Shown piece by piece: positions 8,694 to 17,120 of a DNA stretch of 64,000 bases (its first letter is position 1; every line of letters begins with the position of its first letter). The notes below the pieces were generated by a model that had not been told where the DNA came from, made no database searches, and saw nothing but the letters and a program-made list of their open reading frames with translations. This DNA is from Catenulispora sp. MAP5-51 (lineage in GTDB: Bacteria; Actinomycetota; Actinomycetes; Streptomycetales; Catenulisporaceae): positions 62,001-126,000 of the forward strand of contig NZ_JBGCCH010000028.1 in the NCBI RefSeq assembly GCF_041261205.1, in the 5' to 3' direction. A program made the translations under genes and the position numbers.

Positions 8694-8858
8694 TCAGACC
8701 CGCGGGATGACGGTCCCGGCAGCGACGCGGGCCGCTTCCAGCCGGCGGGCCGAGCGCTCGGTGCGGGTGGTGACGCCGTAGCCGTCGCAGAACTTCACGC
8801 CGAGGTCGCGGCGGGTCCTGGCGGCGGTGGTGGTGCCGGTGGCGGTGCGGCGGAACAT
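8694..8858 (-). CDS. Small 54-residue basic protein divergent from arsR, unknown
   Basis: The frame begins MFRRTATGTTTAARTRRD, continues through GVKFCDGYGVTTRTERSARR and ends VAAGTVIPRV. An AAGGGG Shine-Dalgarno lies 6 nt before the ATG. It is basic, lacks membrane segments and has one cysteine. It starts 77 bp from the divergent ArsR regulator, so it is the obvious candidate for ArsR control, although it resembles no arsenic-resistance protein known to me. Confidence rests on the ribosome site, codon use and position. Confidence 0.5.
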   Translation of the reverse strand: MFRRTATGTTTAARTRRDLGVKFCDGYGVTTRTERSARRLEAARVAAGTVIPRV

Positions 8859-8872
8859 GGGGTGCCCCTTGT

Positions 8873-8889
8873 CTCGAAGTTTTTCGAAG
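8873..8889. promoter_or_regulatory. Candidate ArsR operator
   Basis: CGAA-GTTT-TTCG is an inverted repeat embedded in a TCGAAG direct repeat, in the short AT-rich gap between arsR and the divergent small ORF. ArsR-family proteins bind imperfect palindromes in such positions. The match is short. Confidence 0.35.
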
Positions 8890-8935
8890 CAGGCCTTAGC
8901 TTGCTCCTTGTTTTGAGATCTGTCAATCTAGAAGC

Positions 8936-9331
8936 ATGTCGAAACAGAAGGAGTCGCCGCAGCTGTCCGAGCCCGTGGCCGCGGCATCGGCCGCCGCCCC
9001 GACGTGCGAGCCGCTGGCGGACCGCTCGATCTCCACCGCCGACGCGCTCGCGCTCGCGCCCGCGTTCAAGGCCCTCGGCGACCCGATCCGGCTCCAGCTG
9101 CTGTCCCAGATCGCCTCCGCGTCCCAGGGCGAGACCTGCGTGTGCGACCTGGAAATCGGCTTCGACGTCTCCGGCCCCACCATCAGCCACCACCTGAAGG
9201 TGCTGCGCGAGGCCGGCCTGATCGAGGGCGAGCGGCGCGGGACCTGGATCTACTACACGGCCGTGCGCGAGAAGATGTCCGCCCTGGCCGGGCTGCTCGT
9301 CGTCGCCGAGCCCGCGACGGCGGACGCCTGA
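8936..9331 (+). CDS. ArsR/SmtB-family metalloregulator with CVC motif
   Basis: This 131-residue winged-helix repressor contains ALGDPIRLQLLSQI, then GETCVCDL and the recognition helix SGPTISHHLKVLREAGLI. The Cys-Val-Cys-Asp-Leu motif in helix alpha-3 is the arsenite/antimonite site of classical ArsR proteins, so derepression by As(III) is likely. The N-terminal 40 residues are an Ala/Ser-rich extension with one further cysteine (TCEPL). No arsenite pump (ArsB/Acr3) or ArsC is next to it; the neighbours are a small divergent ORF and a FUSC membrane protein 52 bp downstream. Confidence 0.9.
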   Translation: MSKQKESPQLSEPVAAASAAAPTCEPLADRSISTADALALAPAFKALGDPIRLQLLSQIASASQGETCVCDLEIGFDVSGPTISHHLKVLREAGLIEGERRGTWIYYTAVREKMSALAGLLVVAEPATADA

Positions 9332-9383
9332 CCGGGATGCCGCTGCCACACCGGAACGGCCCGCGGCCCTTAGGGTTGGGAAC

Positions 9384-11564
9384 GTGAGCGGGCTCGGCGC
9401 GGCGTGGTACCGCTCGATCAAGACGGCCTCGCGGTCGGGCATGCGGGTCGAGCGGGCGTTCAACGACCCGTCGGCCGCGCTGCGCTCCGGGCTGGGCGTG
9501 GCGATCGCGCTGTTCGGGGCGCTGGCCTGGCTCGGCCCGGCGCACGCGGTGCTGCCCGCGCTGGGGGCGCAGCTGACCGGGATGACCAGCATCCTGCCCG
9601 GGTACCGGCGCGGTCCGGGGCTGGCCGCGGTGACCGCGCTCGGGCTGTTCGCCAGCGCGTTCGTGGGGAACGCCGTGGCGCCGTGGCCCGCGCTGTTCGT
9701 CCTCGTACTCGCGGTCTGGGCGTTCGGGGCCGCGATGTTCTGGGCGCTGGGGACGGCGCCGGGGATCGCCGCGTCCCTGACGGTGCCGGTGATGCTCACG
9801 ATCGTGCGGCCGCCGCGCGACTTCCACGACGCCGTCGAGTTCGCACTGCTCATCGGCGGTGGCGCGGCGGTACAGGTGGTCCTGATCGTGATCTGGCCCG
9901 ACCGGTCCTGGAACGCGCAGCGCACCGCGCTGGCCGACGCCTGCGCCTCGGTCGCCGACTACGCGCGCCGCCTGAGCCGCGACCCGGACGCGGTCTTCGA
10001 CCCGAACGCACTGGCCCAGGCCCGGGCCGCCGCCACCCTGACCCCGCGCCAGGCGCGCCGCCGGCCCGTGGAGCTGTCCGGCATCCGGGTGCTGATGGAC
10101 GAGGTGCGTGCCGTGCTGGCTGCGCTCGCGCGCCACGGCAGCGGCAAGGGCAACAGACCTGGCCTCGGTGGCAGCAGCAACGGCAACAGCGACAGCGGCG
10201 GCCCCGGCAGCGCCAGCCGGAATCCCGATGGCGAGCGGGAGCAGGTGCGCGACCTGCTCGACGCCGCGGCCGGGGTGCTGGACACCGCCGCGGCCTCGAT
10301 CCGCACCGGCTCGGTGGTGCCGCCGTCGACGGCGCTGCTCACGGCCATGGAGCGGGCGGCCCGGGACAGCCTGGTCGGGGAGGCCGCCCAGGACGCGGCC
10401 GAGAAGCTGATCGAGCTGCTGACCCAGATCGACGCGGTGCTGCGCGAGACCGATGAGGGCGAGGAAGGCACCGACGGCGTGCCGAAGCGCCGGGGCATCC
10501 TGGTCCGCCCGGACGTCCGCCAGCGTCTGGCCGAGGCCGGCCGCACGGTCCGGCACGAGCTGCGCCTCGAATCCCCGATCCTGCGGCACGCGCTGCGCGT
10601 GGCCGTGGTGGTCGCGGTGACCGACGGGATCACCAAGGTGCTGAACGTGCAGCACGGCTACTGGGCAGCGCTGACCGTCATGATGGTGATGCGCCCGGAC
10701 TTCTCCCAGACCTTCAGCCGCGGCGTCGCCCGCTTCGCCGGCACCCTGGTCGGGGTCGCGCTCGCCTCGGCCGTGGTGGAGCTCACCCACCCCGGCCCCT
10801 GGGTGGCCGCGGTGCTGGCCGTGGCCTGTACCAGTGCGCTGTACCTGGTGATGCAGTCCGGCTACCTGGTCGCCAGCACCCTGATCACCGCCTACATCGT
10901 CTTCCTGCTCTCGATGGACGGCCTGGCCCTGGCCAGCACGGTGCGCGAACGCGTGGCGCTGACGCTGCTCGGCGGACTGATCATCTTCACCTCCTACGCG
11001 CTGTGGCCGTCCTGGCAGACCGTCACCCTCGCCGGGCGGCTGGCCGATCTGATCGAGACCACCGGCGTCTACGCCGCATCGGCGGTCGAGGCGGTCGCCG
11101 TGCCGGGACGCGGCAGCCGCAGACGGGCCCGCGAGGCCCTGCTCAACTCGCGTGACGCATACCTGGCGCTGGAGTCGGCGGCGATCGCGGCCGCCCAGGA
11201 GCCGGTGCGAGACCGCGGGCCGAGCCGGGAGGGCCTCACGCGGGCCCACCGTGCCCTGGCCCGCCTTTTCGAGGCGGCCGTCGTCCTGCAGACACACCGA
11301 CCCGCCGACGACGAACCGTCTCGGCCTGCAGCGGCACCGGCGGGCACAGAGTTCGCCCACACCTTGCGCGACGCGCTTCTGGCCACGGCCTCGCAGGTCC
11401 GCCACGGCCAGACCGTCGACACGGCGGATTTGGAGGGCGCGCTGCGGACCTGGAGAGCGGCGAACGACGGCACGCCCTCAGCGGTCCTGCGGGACGTCGC
11501 CCACCTCGCCGCCGAGGCGAATCACTTGCAGGAACTGCTGGTCACACTTGATACCGCGAGATGA
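9384..11564 (+). CDS. FUSC-family inner-membrane transporter-like protein
   Basis: This 726-residue protein has two membrane halves, each a cluster of about five to six hydrophobic helices (residues 30-175 and about 410-550), separated by a cytoplasmic region with a Gly/Asn/Ser-rich low-complexity stretch (near SGKGNRPGLGGSSNGNSDSGG), plus a helical C-terminal domain. This is the layout of FUSC/YccS/aromatic-acid-exporter proteins. WAALTVMMVMRPDFSQTFSRGVARFAGTLVG is the characteristic conserved segment of the second half. The start is GTG at 9384. The substrate is unknown. Its last 43 bp overlap the 3' end of the convergent AraC-family gene. Confidence 0.85.
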   Translation: MSGLGAAWYRSIKTASRSGMRVERAFNDPSAALRSGLGVAIALFGALAWLGPAHAVLPALGAQLTGMTSILPGYRRGPGLAAVTALGLFASAFVGNAVAPWPALFVLVLAVWAFGAAMFWALGTAPGIAASLTVPVMLTIVRPPRDFHDAVEFALLIGGGAAVQVVLIVIWPDRSWNAQRTALADACASVADYARRLSRDPDAVFDPNALAQARAAATLTPRQARRRPVELSGIRVLMDEVRAVLAALARHGSGKGNRPGLGGSSNGNSDSGGPGSASRNPDGEREQVRDLLDAAAGVLDTAAASIRTGSVVPPSTALLTAMERAARDSLVGEAAQDAAEKLIELLTQIDAVLRETDEGEEGTDGVPKRRGILVRPDVRQRLAEAGRTVRHELRLESPILRHALRVAVVVAVTDGITKVLNVQHGYWAALTVMMVMRPDFSQTFSRGVARFAGTLVGVALASAVVELTHPGPWVAAVLAVACTSALYLVMQSGYLVASTLITAYIVFLLSMDGLALASTVRERVALTLLGGLIIFTSYALWPSWQTVTLAGRLADLIETTGVYAASAVEAVAVPGRGSRRRAREALLNSRDAYLALESAAIAAAQEPVRDRGPSREGLTRAHRALARLFEAAVVLQTHRPADDEPSRPAAAPAGTEFAHTLRDALLATASQVRHGQTVDTADLEGALRTWRAANDGTPSAVLRDVAHLAAEANHLQELLVTLDTAR

Positions 11565-12553
11565 GTGGTGCCCGCGAGATGAGTGGTGCCGCCGTGGGCC
11601 CGCAGGTCTGCCGGGGACACGCCCCAGTGCCGCTGGAACGACTCGCTGAAGTGCCGGCGGTCGAGGTAGCCGCAGGAGCGGGCGATCGCGGCGATCGGGG
11701 TGTCGCGGTGTCCGGGGTCGCAGAGCAGTTGGGCGGCGGCTTCCAGGCGGCAGCGGGCCAGGTAGGCATGCACGGTGCAGCCGGCGAACTTCCGGAACAG
11801 CCGGGCCGCGTGCCGCTCGCTGAGGTGCACCTGGGCGGCGACCTCCGGCATGCGCACCGGCCGGTGGTAGTTGTCGTGCAGATAGCGGATCATCGTGGTC
11901 ACGGTCGGCCCACCCGGCGTGGCAGGAGCCTGCCGGGACGGGGTGCGGGACGGGGTTCGGGACGGTGGTTCGCTGAGGGCCCGGGCGCAGGCGACGACGA
12001 GCGCCGAGGCGAGCGAGCCGATCATCTCCGCGCTGCCGGGCCCGGGCTCGGCGGCTTCCCGGGCGAGCTGTAGCAGGATCTGCGGGACGGGCCCGTCGGC
12101 GACGTGCGCGATCCGGTGCTCTCCGGTGGTGAAGGCGTCCATGAGGTCGGCGGCGTCGGCGCCGGTACCCTTCGTGGCCCCGTCCTGGAGCACTGCCCAC
12201 GACCAGTAGACGATGCCCATGGGGTCCGCCTCATCGGCGACGATGTCGTGCACGTCGCCGGGTCGGGCCAGGAACAACTCCCCCGGACCGATCGGCCGCT
12301 CGGTGCCGCCGACGCGGAACGTGCCGTGTCCGGCGTAGGTGTAGCAGAGCTCGTAGCAGGAGTGCACGTGCGGGAAATTGCGCCACGGCTCGGGGGCGTA
12401 GAAGCCCCAGTCGACGAACTCGATCCGGCGGCCGGCGAGGCGGGCCCCGACCCGTTCGGCGCGGAGCAGGCGCAGGGCCGCCCCGGAACGGCGCAGGCCG
12501 TCCGCCGTCTGGTCCGTGCCCGGGGCCCGGGCCTCGCCGCCGCCGGTGCTCAC
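11522..12553 (-). CDS. AraC-family regulator with cupin sensor domain
   Basis: This 343-residue protein has an N-terminal cupin-like sensor (residues 40-150, HVHSCYELCYTYAGHGTFRVGG then GPGELFLARPGDVHDI) and a C-terminal AraC double helix-turn-helix (about 230-325, MPEVAAQVHLSERHAARLFRKFAGCTVHAYLARCRLEAAAQLL then IAAIARSCGYLDRRHFSESFQRHWGVSPADLR). The GTG start overlaps the TGA of the PhyH gene (GTGA), so the two are translationally coupled. The C-terminus carries a duplicated GTTHLA from an 18-bp tandem repeat and overlaps the convergent FUSC gene by 43 bp. It may act on the PhyH gene and neighbouring tryptophan genes. Confidence 0.9.
   Translation of the reverse strand: MSTGGGEARAPGTDQTADGLRRSGAALRLLRAERVGARLAGRRIEFVDWGFYAPEPWRNFPHVHSCYELCYTYAGHGTFRVGGTERPIGPGELFLARPGDVHDIVADEADPMGIVYWSWAVLQDGATKGTGADAADLMDAFTTGEHRIAHVADGPVPQILLQLAREAAEPGPGSAEMIGSLASALVVACARALSEPPSRTPSRTPSRQAPATPGGPTVTTMIRYLHDNYHRPVRMPEVAAQVHLSERHAARLFRKFAGCTVHAYLARCRLEAAAQLLCDPGHRDTPIAAIARSCGYLDRRHFSESFQRHWGVSPADLRAHGGTTHLAGTTHLAVSSVTSSSCK
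11555..11590. repeat. 18-bp tandem duplication in the overlap of two convergent genes
   Basis: Two perfect 18-bp copies (11555-11572 and 11573-11590) begin CGCGAGATGAG. The first contains the FUSC stop codon; on the opposite strand the repeat encodes GTTHLA twice in the AraC protein. It is probably a recent slippage event that lengthened the AraC tail. Confidence 0.9.
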
Positions 12554-13377
12554 GGGCGGCGGCCGGTGGGGTCGACGCCGCGCAGGATCATGCCTTGGCC
12601 CAGGGACCACTGGTGCTCGTCGGTGGTGGGGCGGTCCTCCGGGTCGCGGTACTGCACGAGCCAGGTGACGCGCTCCTGGTCGGAGGTGTTCAGGCCGGAG
12701 CCGTGGACCGTGAGGTAGGTGAAGAACAGGACGTCGCCGGCCTCGGCGGGGCAGGGCACGGCGTCTGCCAGCGGCCACTGGTCCGGGGACAGGTGCCAGC
12801 TTCCGTCCTCGATGTGCTCCAGGGGGCCTTCGCGGTGGCTGCCGGGGACGACGCGGACGCAGCCTTGCTCTTCCGAGGCGTCGCTGAAGTGGAAGATCGC
12901 CGCCGCGACGGAGTCCTTGGCGTGCGGGAAGAAGGGGTGGTCCTGGTGCATGGGGAACGGGGAGCCGTTCTCCGGCGGCTTGACGAACATCTTGGTGTGG
13001 TGGAGCTGCACGTTGGGGCTGCCGTTCAGGGCCGCGGCGGTGTCGGTGAAGCGGCGGTCGACGAGCAGCCGCGCGAAGGCGGCGGAGTGGAACTGCGTGT
13101 CGTGGCAGTGGCGCAGCCGGGTGGCGCCGGTGTGGGTGCCGGTGCCGGCGGCGGCTTCCCGGGCGCTGCCCCACGTCGGGTCCTCGGTGTCGTTGAGGCG
13201 GCCCAGGAGGTCGTGGCACTCCTGCCGCATCGCGGCGGCCTCGCCGGCGTCGAGGATCCCCTTGACGAGCAGGTAGCCGTGCTCGCGGTAGAAACGGACA
13301 TCGGCGTCGGTGATCGGGTACCGCGCGGCGCTGGGGGCGGCGGTTTCGGGTGCGTCCTGGATGTGCTGTTCGGCCAT
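12550..13377 (-). CDS. PhyH-family Fe(II)/2-oxoglutarate dioxygenase
   Basis: This 275-residue phytanoyl-CoA dioxygenase-type enzyme has the iron facial triad H144-x-D146 (FPMHQDHPFF) and H225 (TVHGSG), with R236 positioned to bind 2-oxoglutarate. Such enzymes hydroxylate diverse small molecules, including carrier-bound or free amino acids. I chose the ATG at 13377 (MAEQHIQD) because the frame upstream is open but Arg/Gly-rich and not protein-like. It is translationally coupled to the AraC regulator and divergent from kynureninase, with 261 bp between, which makes it a possible tailoring enzyme of the adjacent pathway. Confidence 0.85.
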   Translation of the reverse strand: MAEQHIQDAPETAAPSAARYPITDADVRFYREHGYLLVKGILDAGEAAAMRQECHDLLGRLNDTEDPTWGSAREAAAGTGTHTGATRLRHCHDTQFHSAAFARLLVDRRFTDTAAALNGSPNVQLHHTKMFVKPPENGSPFPMHQDHPFFPHAKDSVAAAIFHFSDASEEQGCVRVVPGSHREGPLEHIEDGSWHLSPDQWPLADAVPCPAEAGDVLFFTYLTVHGSGLNTSDQERVTWLVQYRDPEDRPTTDEHQWSLGQGMILRGVDPTGRRP

Positions 13378-13638
13378 GTCTCGACGGTAGGTCGGGCAGC
13401 GGCGGCCGCAGAGCGGTTCACCGGCCACGCAGGTGGGGAATCCGGACAGGCTACCGCGCCCGGTGCTGAAGGCAACCCGGCCGTCATGCCCGGCGCAGTA
13501 CCCGGGGATCCGGGGGCGGCCCCAGCCGGACCGCCCCGACCGGCCGCTCCGATCGGGCATATTCGAACCCTGTCGCCCTGGCTACTGTGAATCACCGCTC
13601 GGCAGCCCGCTCCCGGCGCCGACCGCCCAGATCGGAGT

Positions 13639-14913
13639 ATGCCGGTGCACGATGTCGCGACCTTCCCCACCAAGACCGCCGCATCGCCGGCGTCCCGGGC
13701 CGAGTGCGCCGCGCTGGACGCCGCCGACCCGCTGGCCGCGGCGCGGGCCGAGTTCGTCCTGCCGGAGGGCGTCGTCTACTTCGACGGCAACTCGCTCGGC
13801 GCGCTCCCCCGGCGCACCATGGCCGGCGTCACGCGGATGGTCGAGCAGGAGTGGGGGCAGGGGCTGATCCGCAGCTGGAACGGTGTGGACTGGTACCCGA
13901 TGCCGCACACCATCGGCGAGCGGGTGGCCCCGCTCATCGGGGCCGGGCCCGGGCAGACGGTGATCTGCGACTCCGTCTCGGTCAACCTCTTCAAGATCCT
14001 GGTCAGCGCGTTGCGGATGCGCCCCGGGCGCAACGTCCTGGTGTCCGAGCTCGACATCTTCCCGACCGACCTGTACATCGCCGAGGGCGTGAACCGGCTG
14101 GTCCCGGGCACCGGACGGCGGCTGATCGGGCGGGACGGCCCGGACCTGGAGTCAGTGCTCGGCCCGGACACCGCCGCCGTACTGCTCTCGCACGTCGACT
14201 ACCGCACCGGGCGCCTGCACGACATGGCCGCGATCACCGAGCAGGTGCACCGGCACGGCGCGCTGATGGTCTGGGACCTGTGCCACTCGGTCGGCGCGCT
14301 GCCGATCGAGCTGGACGCGTGCGGCGTGGACTTCGCTGTCGGGTGCACCTACAAGTATCTCAACGGCGGCCCCGGATCCCCGGCTTTCCTCTATGCCGCG
14401 ACGCGCCATCAGGACTCGATCGACCAGCCGCTGCTGGGCTGGTCGGGACACGCCGACCCGTTCGCCCTGGAACCCGGGTACACCCCGGTTCCCGGCGTGG
14501 GCCGCTTCCTGGCCGGCACCCCGCCGATGCTCAGCTTCGCCGGGCTGCTGGCCGCGCTGGAGGTGTTCGAGGACGTCGACCTGCGCCAGGTGCGGGCCAA
14601 GAGCCTGGCGCTGGCCGAGCTGGTCATCGCGCGCGGCGACGAGCTGGGGCTGGACCTGGCCACGCCGCGCGAGGCCGACGCGCGCGGCAGCCACGTCACC
14701 TTCCGGCACGAGCACGGCTACCAGGTGGTGCAGGCGCTGATCGAGCGCGGGATCATCGGGGACTTCCGCGCCCCGGACCACATGCGCTTCGGGCTGACCC
14801 CGCTCTACACGAGCTTCTGCGAAGTCTGGGACGCCATGGACGAGATGGCCGACATCCTCGCCTCCCAGTCCTGGCGCCACGAGCGGTTCCAGCGGCACGG
14901 CACCGTCACCTGA
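13639..14913 (+). CDS. kynU: Kynureninase
   Basis: This 424-residue PLP enzyme cleaves kynurenine to anthranilate and alanine. FDGNSLGALPR near the N-terminus, SVSVNLFKIL, D213 in VWDLCHSVGALP (PLP ring nitrogen) and K239 in CTYKYLNGGPGSP (Schiff base) are the kynureninase signature. An in-frame GTG six bases further on has better spacing to GGAG and may be the true start. The tryptophan dioxygenase-like gene at 17343 and a diverged relative at 15101 lie downstream on the same strand; no formylkynurenine formamidase is recognisable here. Confidence 0.93.
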   Translation: MPVHDVATFPTKTAASPASRAECAALDAADPLAAARAEFVLPEGVVYFDGNSLGALPRRTMAGVTRMVEQEWGQGLIRSWNGVDWYPMPHTIGERVAPLIGAGPGQTVICDSVSVNLFKILVSALRMRPGRNVLVSELDIFPTDLYIAEGVNRLVPGTGRRLIGRDGPDLESVLGPDTAAVLLSHVDYRTGRLHDMAAITEQVHRHGALMVWDLCHSVGALPIELDACGVDFAVGCTYKYLNGGPGSPAFLYAATRHQDSIDQPLLGWSGHADPFALEPGYTPVPGVGRFLAGTPPMLSFAGLLAALEVFEDVDLRQVRAKSLALAELVIARGDELGLDLATPREADARGSHVTFRHEHGYQVVQALIERGIIGDFRAPDHMRFGLTPLYTSFCEVWDAMDEMADILASQSWRHERFQRHGTVT

Positions 14914-14990
14914 ACCGCCGCGGTGGCCCTGCCTGAACCGCGTGCCTGAACCGTCTCGGCGGCCCTGCCTGAACCGCCTCGGCAGCCCTG
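14909..14990. repeat. Imperfect 23-bp tandem repeats after kynU
   Basis: Units start at 14909, 14932 (truncated to 13 bp), 14945 and 14968. Each opens CCTGAACCG, and the full-length units close GCCCTG. The array begins over the kynU stop and ends 110 bp before the next gene. It may affect mRNA structure or be slippage debris. Confidence 0.8.
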
Positions 14991-15100
14991 ATCGACCGGT
15001 CCGACGGGGCGCCCATCCCGGGCTGGTCGAGCCCTGAGATCCACCGTTGACTGACAAGCCGGACCCGCCCGGGGCGGACTGCGAGCGGAGGCGGATGGCG

Positions 15101-16423
15101 ATGTCGACGGCGATACCGAGGGCGGTGTCGGTGGACGGGCCCGGCCTGGAACGGGATCTGGCGGCGTGGTCGGCGGCCCCGGAGCCGGCGCGCTTCCCGT
15201 ACCTGCCGGTGGTCGGCGCGTACCACGCGGTCGGCAAGCATTTCGTCGCCGCGAGCGTGCTCAAGCACCTCGACGTCGCCCGCTCCGCCCTGTCACAGAC
15301 TACTGATATTCAGACCCCTGATATCGACCCGGAGGCCCCGCGGCTCGCCGCCTTCCTGGACGTCCTGCTCGACAAGTTCGACGAGCGCTATGACTACCAG
15401 ACCTACCTGGCCCTGAGCCTGCTGCCGATGCCCGACGGCGGCGAGTCGCCCCTTCAGGCGGCGACCGCCGGCGATGCGCAGCGGCAGCACGACCGGCTGC
15501 TGGTCCAGCTCGGCACCGACGCGCTCGCCTTCGAGCTGGCCGCCTTGGACGGGGACACCGGGCTGTTCCCGCACCTGCGCCCCGATCCGCCGGTCGCAGC
15601 CAAGCGGTGCCGCCTCGGACTGCGGTCCCTGGGACCGGCGCTGGAGCGGCTGGGCCTGGCCGAGGATCTGGAGCCCGCGCTGCGGCCGGGCCGGCAGGGC
15701 GACCCGCTGTCCGCCGCGCGGCAGATCTGCGCGCGGGTGCGAGCCGACGCCTCGCCCGGGGAGCGGCGCGTCGTCGACCTGTCGGTCCTGCCGGTGTGGA
15801 CCTCGCACGACGAGTACCTGTTCATCAGGGTCCTGCAAGCCTTCGAGACCCGGTTCGCCCTGCTGGCCGTGCGGCTGCGGGCGGCGTTGGCGGCGCTGGC
15901 GATCGGACGCCCGCGCACGGCGGCCGCCGAGGTCCGGAACGCGCAGGCCGGCCTGGAGGAGTCGTTCCGACTGTTCTCCCTGCTGGCGACCATGCAGGTC
16001 GCCTCCTTCCAGGAGTTCCGCCGCTACACCGAGGGCGCCAGCGCGATCCAGTCCCGCAACTACAAGCTCGTCGAATCGCTGTGCCGCATCCCCGACGAGG
16101 ATCGGCTGGACTCGGCGGCGTACCGCTCGGTGCCCGAACTGCGGGAACGGGTACTCCAGGGCCAGCCGAACCTCGACGACGCGGTCTGGCTCGCCTGCCG
16201 CGCCAACGAGCTGACGCCCGCCGAACGCGAGGACGTCACCGGCGCGCTGCACGGCTTCGCCGCGCGCGTGGTGCAGTGGCGGCAGACGCACTACAGCCTG
16301 GCGGTGCGGATGCTCGGCGACCGGCCGGGGACCGGGTACACCGAGGGCACGCCGTATCTGCGGCAGGCGCGTGGCATCCCGGTGTTCCAGAAGACCGACC
16401 AGAAGTCCGACCCGGGCCGCTAA
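15101..16423 (+). CDS. Diverged tryptophan-2,3-dioxygenase/PrnB-superfamily haem protein
   Basis: This 440-residue protein has the tryptophan dioxygenase fold signature in altered form. SHDEYLFIRVLQAFETRF corresponds to the helix carrying the distal histidine of the dioxygenase, but that position is Leu. GASAIQSRNYKLVESL corresponds to the SGFQS..FR.IE block, and VVQWRQTHYSLAVRMLG, with H397, to the haem-ligating helix, followed by GTGYTEGTPYLRQ. Loss of the distal His with retention of the proximal His is reminiscent of PrnB-type and other non-canonical members, so a reaction other than simple 2,3-dioxygenation is likely. GGAGG lies 9 nt before the ATG at 15101; an ATG at 15095 is also possible. 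It ends in a 4-bp convergent overlap with the LuxR gene. Confidence 0.7.
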   Translation: MSTAIPRAVSVDGPGLERDLAAWSAAPEPARFPYLPVVGAYHAVGKHFVAASVLKHLDVARSALSQTTDIQTPDIDPEAPRLAAFLDVLLDKFDERYDYQTYLALSLLPMPDGGESPLQAATAGDAQRQHDRLLVQLGTDALAFELAALDGDTGLFPHLRPDPPVAAKRCRLGLRSLGPALERLGLAEDLEPALRPGRQGDPLSAARQICARVRADASPGERRVVDLSVLPVWTSHDEYLFIRVLQAFETRFALLAVRLRAALAALAIGRPRTAAAEVRNAQAGLEESFRLFSLLATMQVASFQEFRRYTEGASAIQSRNYKLVESLCRIPDEDRLDSAAYRSVPELRERVLQGQPNLDDAVWLACRANELTPAEREDVTGALHGFAARVVQWRQTHYSLAVRMLGDRPGTGYTEGTPYLRQARGIPVFQKTDQKSDPGR

Positions 16424-17067
16424 CGCACGTACATCAAGCCCTTCTGCAGGACGAACGCCACCGCGACCGTCCGGTTCGGGCAGTTCAGCTTGGCCAGCAC
16501 CGCGCCGACGTGCCGCTTGACGCCGTGCTCGGACATGCTCAGCCGGCGGGCGATCTCCTTGTTGCTCAGGCCCTCGACCAGCAACTCCAGGACCTCCAGT
16601 TCGCGCGGGGTGAGCAGGAACTGGCGGCGGATCGGCTCGGACTCCACTGAGCGCAGGCGGGACAGCAGTCCTCGCGCCAGCGAGGGCGGGACCGGTGCCT
16701 GGCCGCGCGCCACGCGGACCAGGGTGTCGGCCAGGGTGGCGGCGGTGAGTTCGGTTTCGAGCAGGAAGCCGTCCGCGGGCATCGCCACGGCCTGGGCCAC
16801 CACCTCGTGGGTGGGCAGGTCGTAGTCGCGCAGGACCACCAGGGTCCTGGCATGGCCGCGGGCCGCGCCGGCGGCCAGGGTCTCGAAGTCGCCGTGGGGC
16901 AGCGGGGGCGAGGTCACCACGACACCGATCCGTTGGAGTTCCACCTGGGTCACCGCCTGCACCGGATCGGCGCACTCCTGGACGTGCTCCACCCCGGGGA
17001 GACGGGCGACCATCGCCGCCAGTCCTGACCGCATCAGCTCGGTGCCCGCGGCGATCAGGACACGCAA
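16420..17067 (-). CDS. LuxR/NarL-type regulator with degenerate receiver domain
   Basis: This 215-residue protein has a receiver-like N-terminal domain and a C-terminal LuxR helix-turn-helix (LTPRELEVLELLVEGLSNKEIARRLSMSEHGVKRHVGAVLAKL). The receiver has lost its chemistry: the acidic pair is AG (VLIAAGTEL) and the phospho-acceptor position is Ser53 (VVVTSPPLP), so it is probably phosphorylation-independent or ligand-controlled. It starts with TTG, 4 nt after GGGAGG, and overlaps a 21-codon upstream ORF. It lies between the two dioxygenase-fold genes, on the opposite strand, and probably regulates them. Confidence 0.85.
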   Translation of the reverse strand: MRVLIAAGTELMRSGLAAMVARLPGVEHVQECADPVQAVTQVELQRIGVVVTSPPLPHGDFETLAAGAARGHARTLVVLRDYDLPTHEVVAQAVAMPADGFLLETELTAATLADTLVRVARGQAPVPPSLARGLLSRLRSVESEPIRRQFLLTPRELEVLELLVEGLSNKEIARRLSMSEHGVKRHVGAVLAKLNCPNRTVAVAFVLQKGLMYVR

Positions 17068-17120
17068 AGCGCCTCCCGCGGACGGCCCGCGGCCTGTGAC
17101 ACCTGCCCCGTATCGACCAT
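17055..17120 (-). CDS. Leader ORF (21 codons) overlapping the LuxR-type gene
   Basis: AAGGAG lies 5 nt before an ATG that opens MVDTGQVSQAAGRPREALCVS, ending in TGA 13 nt inside the regulator's reading frame. The site is far stronger than the regulator's own TTG, which suggests translational coupling or attenuation. It is not conserved with any family I know. Confidence 0.45.
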   Translation of the reverse strand: MVDTGQVSQAAGRPREALCVS

